Position numbers and translations under genes: made by a program
In this document: piece by piece, positions 23,621 through 32,912 of the stretch
Layout of the letters: every line of letters starts with the position of its first letter
Numbering within the stretch: the first letter of the stretch is position 1
The notes under the pieces: model-generated
Told to the model about the DNA's origin: nothing
The model's input: the letters and a program-made list of their open reading frames with translations, nothing else
Database searches by the model: none
Source: Desulfobulbaceae bacterium
Lineage (GTDB): Bacteria > Desulfobacterota > Desulfobulbia > Desulfobulbales > Desulfobulbaceae
Direction: 5' to 3'
Length of the DNA stretch: 37,572 bases
Assembly: GCA_015493715.1 (NCBI GenBank)
Contig: WGCP01000418.1
Span: 1 to 37,572 of the forward strand

Positions 23621-24712
23621 ATGGAAACACAACAGTATCATGTCAGCTTTAAAGGCGTTCAGAAGAGTTATGACGGCGTTCGTCTCGTTGTTAAGGATCT
23701 CAACCTGGACATTGAAAAAGGTGAGTTCGTTACCATGCTTGGCCCTTCCGGATCCGGAAAAACAACCTGCCTGATGATGCTGGCCGGTTTTGAAACCGCA
23801 ACCCAGGGGGAAATTTACTACAACGGAAAGCCGGTAAATAACATTCCACCCCATAAACGGGGAATAGGCATGGTGTTTCAGAATTATGCCCTGTTTCCCC
23901 ACATGACGGTCGGAAAAAATCTGGCCTTTCCTCTCAAGGTGAGAAAACTTGGAAAAGAGGAAGTGGACCAGGCTGTTCTCGATGCCCTTGATATGGTGCA
24001 GATGAAAGATTTTGTCGATCGGTATCCCGGCCAGCTTTCCGGTGGACAGAAACAGCGGGTTGCCCTTGCCAGGGCCCTTGTCTTTAAACCGGAGCTTGTC
24101 CTGATGGATGAACCTCTCGGCGCCCTTGATAAACAGCTCAGAGAGCAGATGCAGTACGAAATAAAAAAGATCCATGATAAATTGGGTGTAAGTGTCGTCT
24201 ACGTTACCCATGATCAGTCCGAGGCCCTGACCATGTCGGACCGGATTGCTGTTTTTGAAGATGGGATAATTCAGCAGATAGCTCCGCCGGATGACCTGTA
24301 TGAGCGTCCGGATAATTCTTTCGTCGCTCAGTTTATCGGCGAGAACAATACGTTGCGCGGCACTGTCGACTCCATTGATGAAGGAGTTTCCGGGGTCACC
24401 CTGGATGATGGTCAGAAAGTGATGGCCCTTGCCGTTAATGTCGATGAAGTCGGAGTTCCGACCATGCTCTCCATTCGTCCGGAACGGGTGGTCATAAATC
24501 CCGATGAGGATAAAATGACTCAGACCGTAGATGGTCATGTCGAACAGTTAATCTATCTTGGAGATCACATCCGTTGCCGAATGACTGTTGCAGGCAACAG
24601 TGAATTTATAGTTAAGATACCCAATGCCGGCGATGGTAAAATGCTTGAAGTTGGGCAGAACATCCGCATCGGCTGGATGACGGGTGATTGCCGCGCCCTG
24701 GATGCAGATTGA
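23621..24712 (+). CDS. Pot-type ABC importer ATPase (PotA-like), second importer
   Basis: This 363-residue ATPase has Walker [10 protein letters not shown], the Q loop [11 protein letters not shown], the signature [15 protein letters not shown], Walker [13 protein letters not shown] and the switch histidine in VTHDQSEAL. From about residue 240 a TOBE-type regulatory domain follows ([22 protein letters not shown]). AGGTGA upstream of ATG 23621 serves as ribosome binding site. A 106-bp gap separates it from the phosphodiesterase gene, with no terminator seen. It completes the second importer. It is clearly a paralogue of the ATPase at 12488-13588, not a recent duplicate, as the sequences differ widely. 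Confidence 0.94.
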   Translation: METQQYHVSFKGVQKSYDGVRLVVKDLNLDIEKGEFVTMLGPSGSGKTTCLMMLAGFETATQGEIYYNGKPVNNIPPHKRGIGMVFQNYALFPHMTVGKNLAFPLKVRKLGKEEVDQAVLDALDMVQMKDFVDRYPGQLSGGQKQRVALARALVFKPELVLMDEPLGALDKQLREQMQYEIKKIHDKLGVSVVYVTHDQSEALTMSDRIAVFEDGIIQQIAPPDDLYERPDNSFVAQFIGENNTLRGTVDSIDEGVSGVTLDDGQKVMALAVNVDEVGVPTMLSIRPERVVINPDEDKMTQTVDGHVEQLIYLGDHIRCRMTVAGNSEFIVKIPNAGDGKMLEVGQNIRIGWMTGDCRALDAD

Positions 24713-24847
24713 CGGGGTAGGCTTCGTCCGGATCCGTAAAGCATGTAAAGGCAAAACACCGATAATTTTAACGGGCAGGCCTTTTTGGGTAATGTAGGCA
24801 AAAAGCAGAAGAAATTTAAAAAATACAAAAAATTGTACTCATAGTCC

Positions 24848-24876
24848 TTGACGGGATCAAATTTTTGCTATATGAA
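24848..24876 (+). promoter_or_regulatory. Candidate sigma-70 promoter of the porin gene
   Basis: TTGACG (24848-24853) and TATGAA (24871-24876) are separated by exactly 17 bp, about 90 bp upstream of the porin ATG. Most of the 254-bp gap around it is AT-rich and has no gene. Confidence 0.5.
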
Positions 24877-24966
24877 ACTCTTTTAAATTAAGTTGTATGT
24901 TTATTCGGTATTTTTGTTTTTTAAAGAAGAAGAGTTTTCCAAGAGGAACCAAAGGAGAGAAAAAAA

Positions 24967-26322
24967 ATGAGAAAAGCTAATTGGGGTTGGAAAAAGACCA
25001 GGGCAATTTTTGCTGCTGTCGTCATATCATCCGCATGCGTTGGCGCTTCCTCCACAGCCATTGCCGGAACCCGTGGCGGAGAGTCCATGCAAGATATGAA
25101 GGCCATGATTGAACAGTTGAAGCAGACCGTTCAGACCCTGGAACAGAAAATGGCGGTCATGGAAGAAAATCAGGCCGAAACCAATAAAACGGTCAAGGAA
25201 GTAGCCACCAAAAAGGCCGAGCCAAGCGGTCTGCAGTTGCCGGCTAATACCACCATGAAAATTTACGGGTATACCAAGCTTGATGCTATCTATACCGATA
25301 CCGATGGTGGCGGCAAGTATGCCTATACCCCTTCCGCAGTGCCCCTTGATAAGGATCAGGACAAACTGGCTGATAATTCCTTTATCATGCATGCCCGTCA
25401 GACCCGTCTTGGTTTTGCCACCTCAACCGACACCGATTACGGTAAATTCAATATTAAGATTGAGACCGACTTTTATGGCAATACCCCCCGTGGAGCAGAA
25501 GTATATAGTAACTCGTATGGCCTTCGTCTACGTCGTGCCTATGGTGAACTTGGCAATCTTCGTATAGGTCAGGACTGGTCAACCTTCATCGACCTGGCTA
25601 CCTATCCGGAAATTATTGACTTCGGTGGCGGTGCAGGTTCCCTGTTTATCCGTCAGGCCCTGATTCGTTGGACCCAACCCTTCTCAGGTGGTTCAGCAAT
25701 GTTTGCTATCGAAAATCCGGAAAATACCTTTATGGTTAAAGGGGACGACGGTAATAACACCATCAATGGTGGCCAGAATGTATTTCCTGATATCATTGCC
25801 AGGGTAAATCTCAATCCTAGGTTTGGTCATTTTTCTCTGGTTGGTATGCTGCGTGACCTCAGTATTGATACCTCCGAATATGATGATAGCGAGTTGGGTT
25901 ATGCCTTCAGCGCTAATGCTGCTATTCCCACGTTTGGCAAAGACAATTTAATGCTCCAGTTCAACTATGGTGATGCCATGGGCCGTTACATGGAATCCGG
26001 CTTTGCTGATGCCTTTTTAAATCCCGTTACTCACGACATTGAAACCAATAATCAATATGGCGGAATAGTCAGTTATCAGCATTTCTGGATGGAAAATCTT
26101 CGTTCCACTGTAATGTATTCCTTGGCTGAGCGTGACAATGATCTCAACTTTGTTACTGATACGGCTAATAAACAGTATCAGTCAGTGCATGCCAACCTTA
26201 TCTGGAGTCCGATTCCGCGTGTAAACATGGGTATTGAATACATTTGGGGTTATCGTGAAATCGAGAACGGTGAAGATGGCGACATGAACCGCATTCAGGC
26301 AGGATTCCAGTATAAATTCTAA
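24967..26322 (+). CDS. DcaP-like outer-membrane porin
   Basis: This 451-residue exported protein has a Sec signal peptide (MRKANWGWKKTRAIFAAVVI; cleavage near AIA-GT at about residue 33). A short coiled coil follows (about 40-80, MKAMIEQLKQTVQTLEQKMA). A long beta-rich barrel with alternating aromatic residues ends in YKF, the terminal phenylalanine of outer-membrane proteins. The KIYGYTKLDAIYTD start of the barrel and the N-terminal coil resemble the DcaP family of trimeric porins for small acidic solutes. AAAGGAGAG precedes ATG 24967. It has its own promoter and a strong terminator, so it is monocistronic. Its place after the importer suggests it lets that solute through the outer membrane, which is inference. 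Confidence 0.82.
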   Translation: MRKANWGWKKTRAIFAAVVISSACVGASSTAIAGTRGGESMQDMKAMIEQLKQTVQTLEQKMAVMEENQAETNKTVKEVATKKAEPSGLQLPANTTMKIYGYTKLDAIYTDTDGGGKYAYTPSAVPLDKDQDKLADNSFIMHARQTRLGFATSTDTDYGKFNIKIETDFYGNTPRGAEVYSNSYGLRLRRAYGELGNLRIGQDWSTFIDLATYPEIIDFGGGAGSLFIRQALIRWTQPFSGGSAMFAIENPENTFMVKGDDGNNTINGGQNVFPDIIARVNLNPRFGHFSLVGMLRDLSIDTSEYDDSELGYAFSANAAIPTFGKDNLMLQFNYGDAMGRYMESGFADAFLNPVTHDIETNNQYGGIVSYQHFWMENLRSTVMYSLAERDNDLNFVTDTANKQYQSVHANLIWSPIPRVNMGIEYIWGYREIENGEDGDMNRIQAGFQYKF

Positions 26323-26364
26323 GGCAGGTTTAAGTTAGACTTTATACCAATCTGTGTTGTATGG

Positions 26365-26404
26365 AAAATCGGCGGGTCTGTCATAAGGCCCGCCGATTTT
26401 TTTT
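26365..26404 (+). terminator. Rho-independent terminator of the porin gene
   Basis: Perfect 12-bp arms AAAATCGGCGGG (26365-26376) and CCCGCCGATTTT (26389-26400) with a 12-nt loop are followed by more T residues, making a run of eight. It lies 43 bp after the porin stop. Confidence 0.92.
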
Positions 26405-26408
26405 GCTT

Positions 26409-26563
26409 GATGGCGTCGTAAAAACTTCGATCTACTGCGTCGTGTGTCCCGGGGCGATTCACAACATACGACCTGTATAGTTGAGACCCGCCCCGGAACA
26501 CCACTCCTCGGAGTCTCCGCTACGCTCCGCTTACCTGTATATCTGTGTTTTTACTTAGCCATC
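26409..26563. repeat. 155-bp nested palindromic repeat (MITE- or REP-like)
   Basis: The ends GATGGCGTCGTAAAAAC (26409-26425) and GTTTTTACTTAGCCATC (26547-26563) are inverted repeats matching at 14 of 17 positions. Inside, GTCCCGGGGCGATTC and GACCCGCCCCGGAAC form a second inverted pair (12 of 15), and CAACATA/TATAGTTG a third near the centre. The whole element can therefore fold as one imperfect hairpin. It has no ORF. Similar elements recur between genes in Desulfobacterota as far as I recall; no second copy was seen here. Confidence 0.65.
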
Positions 26564-26616
26564 TTTACGGATTGTCTGTATTTTTTACGAGTTCATCTTG
26601 CTTTGGAACAGGTGAA

Positions 26617-27690
26617 ATGATGAAAAAAACTATTTTGGTAACAGGCGGTTGCGGCTTTATCGGTGTCAATTTTGTTCGTTTTCTCCTTGAGACACGTAAT
26701 GATCTACAGGTCCTCAATCTGGATAAATTGACCTATGCCGGTAATCTGCAGAGCCTGGCCGATGTCGAGGACCATCCCCGCTATACCTTTGTACGTGGCG
26801 ATATCTGTGATAGCGCGCTGATCGAGAATCTCTTTGAGCAGCATAATATCCAGGCAGTGGTGCATTTTGCCGCCGAATCCCATGTCGACCGCTCAATTAC
26901 CGGGCCTGACGCCTTTGTCCAAACTAATGTATTTGGAACCTTTACCCTGCTTGAAGGTGCAAAAAAATATTGGCTTGACCAGGGAAAGGGCAACAATGAA
27001 AGTCGTTTTCTTCATGTCAGCACCGATGAGGTGTATGGATCACTTGGTACTACCGGGTATTTCACCGAGGAAACACCCTATGATCCACGGTCTCCCTATT
27101 CCGCCTCCAAGGCCTCTTCCGACCATTTTGTTCGCGCTTATTTTCATACCTATGGGTTGCCGATCCTGATTACCAACTGTTCAAATAACTATGGTCCTTA
27201 TCAATTTCCTGAAAAACTGATCCCTCTGGTGTTAAATAATGCCTTGGTCGGTAAACCTCTTCCCGTTTATGGAGACGGTGGCAATGTACGGGACTGGCTC
27301 TATGTACGGGATCATTGCGAGGCTATTCTTCAGGTTCTTGACCAGGGGCGCAGCGGGAAATCCTATAATATTGGTGGCCATAACGAGAAAACCAACCTTG
27401 AGGTCGTTGAGAAGTTGTGTGATATGATCGATACCAAAGTTGGTCTGTTGAACAACAAACCCAGGCGGGAATTGATCACCTTTGTAAAAGACAGGCTTGG
27501 CCATGACCGTCGCTATGCCATTGATGCAGGAAAGATAGATCAAGAGCTTGGCTGGCTGCCGAAGTTCACCTTTGAACAGGGAATTGAAAAGACCGTTGAC
27601 TGGTATCTGCAAAACAGACAGTGGTCGGAATCGGTCATGGATGGTTCCTATCAACAGTATTATGCAACCATGTACGGTAAGGGTAAATGA
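26617..27690 (+). CDS. rfbB: dTDP-glucose 4,6-dehydratase
   Basis: This 357-residue NAD-dependent short-chain dehydrogenase converts dTDP-glucose to dTDP-4-keto-6-deoxyglucose for rhamnose or other deoxysugar synthesis. The NAD site is [11 protein letters not shown]. The catalytic T-D-E is in [11 protein letters not shown] and Y-x-x-x-K in [12 protein letters not shown]. Further family blocks are [30 protein letters not shown] and [12 protein letters not shown]. The start is set at ATG 26617 (or 26620), after AGGTGA. A longer frame opening at 26545 would read through the arm of the palindromic repeat and is rejected. It overlaps rfbC by four bases (ATGA). The usual partners rfbA and rfbD are not in the window. 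Confidence 0.96.
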   Translation: MMKKTILVTGGCGFIGVNFVRFLLETRNDLQVLNLDKLTYAGNLQSLADVEDHPRYTFVRGDICDSALIENLFEQHNIQAVVHFAAESHVDRSITGPDAFVQTNVFGTFTLLEGAKKYWLDQGKGNNESRFLHVSTDEVYGSLGTTGYFTEETPYDPRSPYSASKASSDHFVRAYFHTYGLPILITNCSNNYGPYQFPEKLIPLVLNNALVGKPLPVYGDGGNVRDWLYVRDHCEAILQVLDQGRSGKSYNIGGHNEKTNLEVVEKLCDMIDTKVGLLNNKPRRELITFVKDRLGHDRRYAIDAGKIDQELGWLPKFTFEQGIEKTVDWYLQNRQWSESVMDGSYQQYYATMYGKGK

Positions 27691-28232
27691 AAATTATAAA
27701 GACCGCTATTCCTGATGTCCTTATCATTGAGCCGCGTGTGTTTGCTGACGAGCGAGGTTTCTTTTTTGAGAGTTTTAACCGGCGCCGGTGGTGTGAACAG
27801 ACAGGAGTGCAGACGGAATTTGTGCAGGAAAATCATTCCCGTTCGACAAAAAATGTTTTGCGGGGATTGCATTATCAGATCAAGCAGGCCCAGGGAAAAC
27901 TTGTGCGGGTGATTGCCGGTGAGGTCTTTGATGTGGCCGTTGATGTCCGGAAAAGTTCACCCACTTTTGGCACCTGGGTGGGCGTTGTACTGTCAGCAGA
28001 AAATAAAAAACAGTTTTGGGTTCCCGAGGGTTTTGCCCATGGATTTGTTGTCCTGTCGGAGGTTGCTGAATTTCTTTATCTGACCACGGATTATTATGCG
28101 CCGGAGCATGAGCGGGCAATACGTTGGGACGATCCGAAACTGGCTATAGACTGGCCGTTTACCGGTAATCCGGTCCTTTCGCCCAAAGACAAGGATGCTG
28201 TTTTATTTTTCCAGGCGGAGCTTTATCCCTGA
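27687..28232 (+). CDS. rfbC: dTDP-4-dehydrorhamnose 3,5-epimerase
   Basis: This 181-residue cupin-fold epimerase inverts C3 and C5 of dTDP-4-keto-6-deoxyglucose, the third step of dTDP-L-rhamnose synthesis. The active-site histidine lies in LRGLHYQ, and the family blocks [27 protein letters not shown] and [10 protein letters not shown] are clear, with the tyrosine in FLYLTTDYY. Length is typical, about 180-185 residues. It is translationally coupled to rfbB. It ends 34 bp from the convergent end of the exoribonuclease gene, with no obvious terminator between them. Confidence 0.96.
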   Translation: MKIIKTAIPDVLIIEPRVFADERGFFFESFNRRRWCEQTGVQTEFVQENHSRSTKNVLRGLHYQIKQAQGKLVRVIAGEVFDVAVDVRKSSPTFGTWVGVVLSAENKKQFWVPEGFAHGFVVLSEVAEFLYLTTDYYAPEHERAIRWDDPKLAIDWPFTGNPVLSPKDKDAVLFFQAELYP

Positions 28233-28266
28233 TTTTTTCCCGTGTTTCTTACCTTCAATTTAGGTC

Positions 28267-30279
28267 TTACCATTCCACCCGTAATACATTGTCCAGGGGA
28301 TTTACCCTGGCCAGCCGAACCCGTACCGTGTCGCCGGGATCCACTGGAAAGGCGGGGTTGGGCGGCAGGTCAATATCAAAGAGACAATCCAGCAGCAAGA
28401 GATTGACCCGTCGCGGCCCCTGGCCGACAACCAGGGCAGGCAGTGTTTTTCCCTGCATTGGTTCAAGATATCGAAGGATCCAATATCGGTGGCGCTGTTG
28501 CCGTACTCCTGCCGCACGTGCCAGCTTCTGGCCGATGAGACCGGAAAAGGTCTTGCATTCATCATTGGAAAAAAGGATTCCCCTGCCCGAGATCATATGC
28601 GCAAGCTGGTGCTGGATGATGAGATCCAGGGCACGGCGAATGGGCGAGGTCACCGTCGTATAGCAGTTAACACCCAGTCCGCTATGTGGTTTTGGATGAA
28701 CGGTTAACTCCCCCCTGGAAAGAAATCTCCTCTGGCGGGCAATATCCTGCATGGCATTGTGAATGCCGCTGATAATTCGTTTGCGCGGCGGTGGCTGTGA
28801 TCGAAACAGACCCGGCGCCTCCTGGCCTGCAAGATAGGAAGCAGCTACGCTGTTAGCCAGAATCATCATCTCCGATACCAAACTTCTTGCAGGTGTATCC
28901 ACCGGACTAAGTCGTACCGATATTTTTTCAGGATTACGAACATCGATATTGACATCGGATAGGGAAAGGAGCAAGGCGCCGTTGTTTACCCGCTGTTGTT
29001 GCAGCGTTTGGGCTATCGCGTTGAGCAGGTACAGGTCCGGTTCCGATTCCGGATTTTTCTCCAGTGTTGCATCGACCTCCATGTAGCTGAGACGACGTTT
29101 TACCTGGATCAGGCTGCGGACGATTTTGGAATGGATAATGGTTCCCTGTCGGTCAAGATCGATGAGAAAAGACATTGCCGGTTTTGGTTGTCCCTGGATC
29201 AGACTGCAGACCCCCTGGGAGAGCACAGGCGGCAGCATTGGAACGTGGCCTTCCGGAAAGTACAGGGAAGTGCAACGTTCCAGGGATTCCTCAAACAGCG
29301 GACTTCCGGGTTTGATATAATAACCGACATCGGCAATGTGGATTCCTATTCGGACGGTATCTCCACGTTGCTCGACATGGAGCGCATCATCATAATCACG
29401 GGTGGATGCAGCATCAATGGTAAAGGTATTCAGCCGGCGCAGGTCCAATCGTTTTGGATCGGCCAACAGTGTTTCCACATCAGCGTCTGCAAGGGATTGT
29501 GCCTGCTGCAGGCATTCATCGGAAAAATCAACAGGCTGGTCTGCCTTGAGTAGAGCAAGGTTTTCATCCCGTTGCCAGATACCTGCGTTCACCAGCAGGG
29601 TATATCCATCATGTGGTTTGTTGAGCCCCGCTCTTTGTAGAAGCTGTCTGATTTGTTCCGCCTGCTCGGCCTCGTTACCGACAAGGACATATTCTGCAAG
29701 CCACTCAAGTACCTGCGGCAGTCGTGGCCAGTCATCGACAGATACCGTTTCTCCCTGATAGATTTGTTGCAGATAATTGGCGCCTTCCGTCAGCAAGGCC
29801 TCCTGCTCCTGCTCCTTCTTCAATTGGTGCCGGAGTTGTTCAACCTGTTCTTCCGTATGGACCGTAATCATCCCGTTTTTGTATTTGAAATAAAAACGAT
29901 CAGTAAACACGGCCCTTAAGAAAGCAGCGATCCTGTCATCGGTCAGTTCACCTCCGAATTGAAGTTCGGCGAGAAAAGTTGCGGAAAATGATTTCTGGTC
30001 TTCCTGGACGGCCAGTTCCCAGATTTCTGCAAGGTCTATTTCTTTCGTTAATTCTCGACGATTTTCGACTGCTTTTTCCAGGATGTGTAACAGGGTTGTC
30101 CGGCTTTCATTACTGTTGTACCTGGTTTTAGAGGAGAGCAGAATCCTTGACGCAGGCAGGTTGAGTTCCCGGCCGTTTTGATTCAGGAGTCGAAAACGTT
30201 TGCCGGTATCAGCGGTAACAAGGGCGCAGAAAAATTTTCCGCTTTCAATATATTCAACAATACAACCGGGAACAGTCAT
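28267..30279 (-). CDS. RNase II/R-family 3'-5' exoribonuclease
   Basis: This 670-residue protein has a non-standard N-terminal region (residues 1-60), then a possible winged-helix part (about 95-145). A full RNB catalytic domain follows, with the metal-binding aspartates D289, D295, D297 and D298 ([14 protein letters not shown]), and then the [24 protein letters not shown] and [10 protein letters not shown] blocks. The C-terminus ([20 protein letters not shown]) resembles the end of an S1 or related OB fold. It degrades single-stranded RNA processively. It is shorter than RNase R, which usually exceeds 700 residues with a basic tail, and lacks obvious N-terminal cold-shock repeats, so I do not assign rnr or rnb. 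It is convergent with rfbC and divergent from era. Confidence 0.9.
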   Translation of the reverse strand: MTVPGCIVEYIESGKFFCALVTADTGKRFRLLNQNGRELNLPASRILLSSKTRYNSNESRTTLLHILEKAVENRRELTKEIDLAEIWELAVQEDQKSFSATFLAELQFGGELTDDRIAAFLRAVFTDRFYFKYKNGMITVHTEEQVEQLRHQLKKEQEQEALLTEGANYLQQIYQGETVSVDDWPRLPQVLEWLAEYVLVGNEAEQAEQIRQLLQRAGLNKPHDGYTLLVNAGIWQRDENLALLKADQPVDFSDECLQQAQSLADADVETLLADPKRLDLRRLNTFTIDAASTRDYDDALHVEQRGDTVRIGIHIADVGYYIKPGSPLFEESLERCTSLYFPEGHVPMLPPVLSQGVCSLIQGQPKPAMSFLIDLDRQGTIIHSKIVRSLIQVKRRLSYMEVDATLEKNPESEPDLYLLNAIAQTLQQQRVNNGALLLSLSDVNIDVRNPEKISVRLSPVDTPARSLVSEMMILANSVAASYLAGQEAPGLFRSQPPPRKRIISGIHNAMQDIARQRRFLSRGELTVHPKPHSGLGVNCYTTVTSPIRRALDLIIQHQLAHMISGRGILFSNDECKTFSGLIGQKLARAAGVRQQRHRYWILRYLEPMQGKTLPALVVGQGPRRVNLLLLDCLFDIDLPPNPAFPVDPGDTVRVRLARVNPLDNVLRVEW

Positions 30280-30538
30280 GGAATTTGCGGTTTACAGTTT
30301 ATGGGTTACCGTTTACAGTTCGAGGACAATGAAAAATATTATTCTTCCCGATGGAATACCGGGTTATCGACAACCCTGTTCTGAAGGGTGTGATGGTCAC
30401 CATATTTGTTCTATTTTCAACAATCCATAGATGGATAGCAGGAATATCCTGCTTTGTCATTACTTTTACCGCAACCAGGGTTGAGCGTAACCGCTACCTG
30501 AAAGCTTTCTACCGCTAACTTTTTTTTAAAAATAACGA
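30280..30538. other. Divergent intergenic region between exoribonuclease gene and era
   Basis: No gene was found. The 10-mer GTTTACAGTT occurs at 30290-30299 and again at 30311-30320, inside a degenerate tandem array. GTAACCGCTAC and TACCGCTAAC near 30488-30519 are related sequences. Both flanking promoters should lie here. era has no visible Shine-Dalgarno: T/A-rich sequence directly precedes its ATG. Confidence 0.45.
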
Positions 30539-31474
30539 ATGACTGCTGAACAACGATCTGAATCATCCGCCGACACTCCATCGTACCGATCCGGGGTCGT
30601 CTCAATTGTCGGTCCACCCAATGCCGGCAAATCGACCCTGCTGAACCGGTTGCTTGGCCAGAAGATTGCCATCGTCAGTCCGAGGCCACAGACGACAAGA
30701 AACCGAATTCTCGGTATAGTCAATGGCCCTTCGTATCAGATGATTATGCTCGACACGCCGGGATTACACAGAGCCCGAGAGATGATGAATCGGGAAATGG
30801 TACGAATAGCCATGGAAAGTCTTGCCGAAGCGGATGTAGGACTGTTTCTTGCCGATGGGGCGGCAATGGATGCGAACCGATTTGAAAAACGTGCAACCGA
30901 ATATAAAGAATATCTGCAGGCCGTTCGTTGTCCGACTTTTCTGGCCGTAAATAAAATTGACCTCCTGACCCCGGATCGGTTACTGCCGATTCTGGATAGA
31001 TTTTCAAAGCTTCATCCTTTTACGGGCGTTATTCCTCTTTCAGCCCTTACAGGTGAAGGAGTTAATGTATTGCTGAATGAGCTGGCGGCCAAACTCCCTA
31101 TTGGACCGCAGTACTATCCCGATGACATCCCGACCGATGCAAGTGAGCGTTTTATTGTCGCAGAACTTATTCGGGAAAAAATCTTTCTTCTCACCCGTGA
31201 GGAGGTGCCGTATTCAACCGCCGTGTTGATAGATGATTTTCAGGAGGGACAACAGGGAAAGCCGGTGATTATTCATGCAACCATTCTTGTTGAACGTGGC
31301 TCACAAAAGGGGATAATTATCGGTAAAGGTGGTGCCATGCTTGGAAAAATCAGGAGGGAAGCGAGTGGGGATATTGCCGGTATGCTTAGGTGCCGGGTAC
31401 AGCTGAAGCTGTGGGTAAAGGTGAAAAAAAAATGGACCACCAATAGTGGTATCCTCCGGGAGTTGGGACTGTAA
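30539..31474 (+). CDS. era: GTPase Era
   Basis: This 311-residue GTPase takes part in 16S rRNA maturation and 30S assembly. G1 is GPPNAGKS (25-32), G3 is DTPG, G4 is NKID and G5 lies near LSALTGEG. The C-terminal KH domain, which binds the 3' end of 16S rRNA, shows IIIGKGGAMLGKIRREA. The N-terminal 18 residues before the G domain are a short polar extension. The ATG at 30539 lacks a Shine-Dalgarno, so weak or leaderless initiation is possible. It is convergent with ctpA; the 88-bp gap contains GAAGGT/ACCTTC arms but no clear T-tract terminator. Confidence 0.97.
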   Translation: MTAEQRSESSADTPSYRSGVVSIVGPPNAGKSTLLNRLLGQKIAIVSPRPQTTRNRILGIVNGPSYQMIMLDTPGLHRAREMMNREMVRIAMESLAEADVGLFLADGAAMDANRFEKRATEYKEYLQAVRCPTFLAVNKIDLLTPDRLLPILDRFSKLHPFTGVIPLSALTGEGVNVLLNELAAKLPIGPQYYPDDIPTDASERFIVAELIREKIFLLTREEVPYSTAVLIDDFQEGQQGKPVIIHATILVERGSQKGIIIGKGGAMLGKIRREASGDIAGMLRCRVQLKLWVKVKKKWTTNSGILRELGL

Positions 31475-31562
31475 TGCATGGACATCAAGAAGGTTTTTTT
31501 ATCTCACCTTCCAGGTTCCTTCCCGTTTGCCGTGGCTGGCTGTTGTGTCCCCGCCATGCTGG

Positions 31563-32894
31563 TCAGTTGGTTTTATTGCTCGGCGTTGTTCTTGCTATAT
31601 TCAAACTTTTCAGGATGATGAGCGCGGTTCGCAGTTGATTGTCCCTGGCGAGTCGTTGTTCAACCTTGTGTTGCTTCTGCTCATTCTTCTCTTTTTTGTG
31701 TTGTGCTTTCTTGTTTGTAGAGCCGTTATTGCGCAGATGCCCAGGCAGGTCCTTTTCTCGAATTTCCCAGGCAGGAGATGGTTTATCTTCGGTTATTACC
31801 GGCTTCTGAAAGGCAACGACCACATCCGGCGTGATCCCTGTTTCCTGTATGGAGCTGCCGCTTGGAGTGTAATAGCGGGCAGTGGTCAGGCGGATACCGG
31901 CGCCGTTGGCCATGGGGATTATCGTCTGTACGGATCCCTTGCCAAAGGTGACCGTGCCGACAATGATAGCACGGTGATGGTCTTTGAGCGCACCGGCAAC
32001 GATCTCCGAGGCACTGGCAGACCCTCCGTTGACCAGAACAACCATGGGAAAAGAGACCGAACCGTTTCCCTTGTGCGCCTCAAACATCATATCCTGATCA
32101 GGGTTCCGTCCGTGGGTGGAAACGATGACCCCTTTATCAAGAAAAATATCCGAGACCTTGACGGCCTGATCAAGAAGGCCGCCTGGATTATCGCGAAGAT
32201 CAAGGACAACTCCCTTTATTTGTTCTTGTTTTGCTGCCTTGTGCAAGGCCTTACGCAAGTCCTTTGTCGTTGTCGTCTGGAAATTTGTAATCCGCAAATA
32301 GAGCAGCCCCGGAGCCAACCGCATCGATTTAACGGAGTGAAGCGGGATGATGTCCCGGGTCAAAACCAGGTCATGGAGGCTCGGTTCACCGGGATGATGG
32401 ATGGTAATGGTGACCTTGCTCCCCTTTTTTCCCCGAAGAATTTTTACCGCCTTCATCAGGCTCATATCTTTTGTAGTTTCGTTATTGATGCGGATGATTT
32501 GGTCACCGGCCCGCAAGCCCTGTCGATACGCAGGAGTACCCTCAATGGGTGAGACCACCGTCAGAATTGCATTGCGAATGGTTATTTCAATACCGATGCC
32601 GCTGAAACTTCCCTTGGTCTCCTCCTGCAGTTCTTTAAAATCATCGGGCTGCATATAGGAAGAATGGGGATCAAGGGAGGTAAGCATCCCGTTGATGGCG
32701 CCGGTGATCACCTTATCGGTATCGACTTCATCGACATAATGCTGTTGCAGTAGCGTTAGGACATTGGCAAATGTCTCAAGATCCTTATATGTCTGCTGTC
32801 GTTCATCCGGGGCCCCTGCAAGACATGGCACGGAACAGAGGATGAGAAGTGTTGTGAAATAGAGATAAAGTTTGTTGTTTCGCATGGTTCGCAT
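31563..32894 (-). CDS. ctpA: S41 C-terminal processing peptidase (CtpA)
   Basis: This 443-residue exported serine protease has a signal peptide (YLYFTTLLILCSVPCLAGA), an N-terminal helical segment, and a PDZ domain (about 92-180, SGIGIEITIRNAILTVVSPI). The S41 catalytic domain follows, with the nucleophile S294 in NGGSASASE and the general base K319 in FGKGSVQT, 25 residues apart as in the family. A Lys/Gln-rich tail follows at about 395-425. Such proteases trim periplasmic and cell-wall enzymes. It is the last gene of the ftsEX-envC run, a common partnership in proteobacteria and consistent with control of septal murein hydrolysis. A start at the second in-frame ATG (32885) is equally possible; no Shine-Dalgarno is seen. 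Confidence 0.95.
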   Translation of the reverse strand: MRTMRNNKLYLYFTTLLILCSVPCLAGAPDERQQTYKDLETFANVLTLLQQHYVDEVDTDKVITGAINGMLTSLDPHSSYMQPDDFKELQEETKGSFSGIGIEITIRNAILTVVSPIEGTPAYRQGLRAGDQIIRINNETTKDMSLMKAVKILRGKKGSKVTITIHHPGEPSLHDLVLTRDIIPLHSVKSMRLAPGLLYLRITNFQTTTTKDLRKALHKAAKQEQIKGVVLDLRDNPGGLLDQAVKVSDIFLDKGVIVSTHGRNPDQDMMFEAHKGNGSVSFPMVVLVNGGSASASEIVAGALKDHHRAIIVGTVTFGKGSVQTIIPMANGAGIRLTTARYYTPSGSSIQETGITPDVVVAFQKPVITEDKPSPAWEIREKDLPGHLRNNGSTNKKAQHKKEKNEQKQHKVEQRLARDNQLRTALIILKSLNIARTTPSNKTN

Positions 32895-32912
32895 AAAAGT
32901 AATTTTTTATGG

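Noticed and set aside
23384-24538. 384-codon open frame on the minus strand
   Set aside because: It lies antisense to the PotA-like ATPase gene and the end of the phosphodiesterase gene, both with complete family motifs. Its translation has no recognisable domain.
26545-26616. Longer N-terminus for RfbB
   Set aside because: The extra 24 codons read through one arm of the palindromic repeat, while ATG 26617 has AGGTGA upstream and directly precedes the NAD-binding motif.
31446-32552. 368-codon open frame on the plus strand after era
   Set aside because: It is antisense to ctpA, which has a complete catalytic dyad and PDZ domain. The plus-strand product is composition-biased and has no domain.
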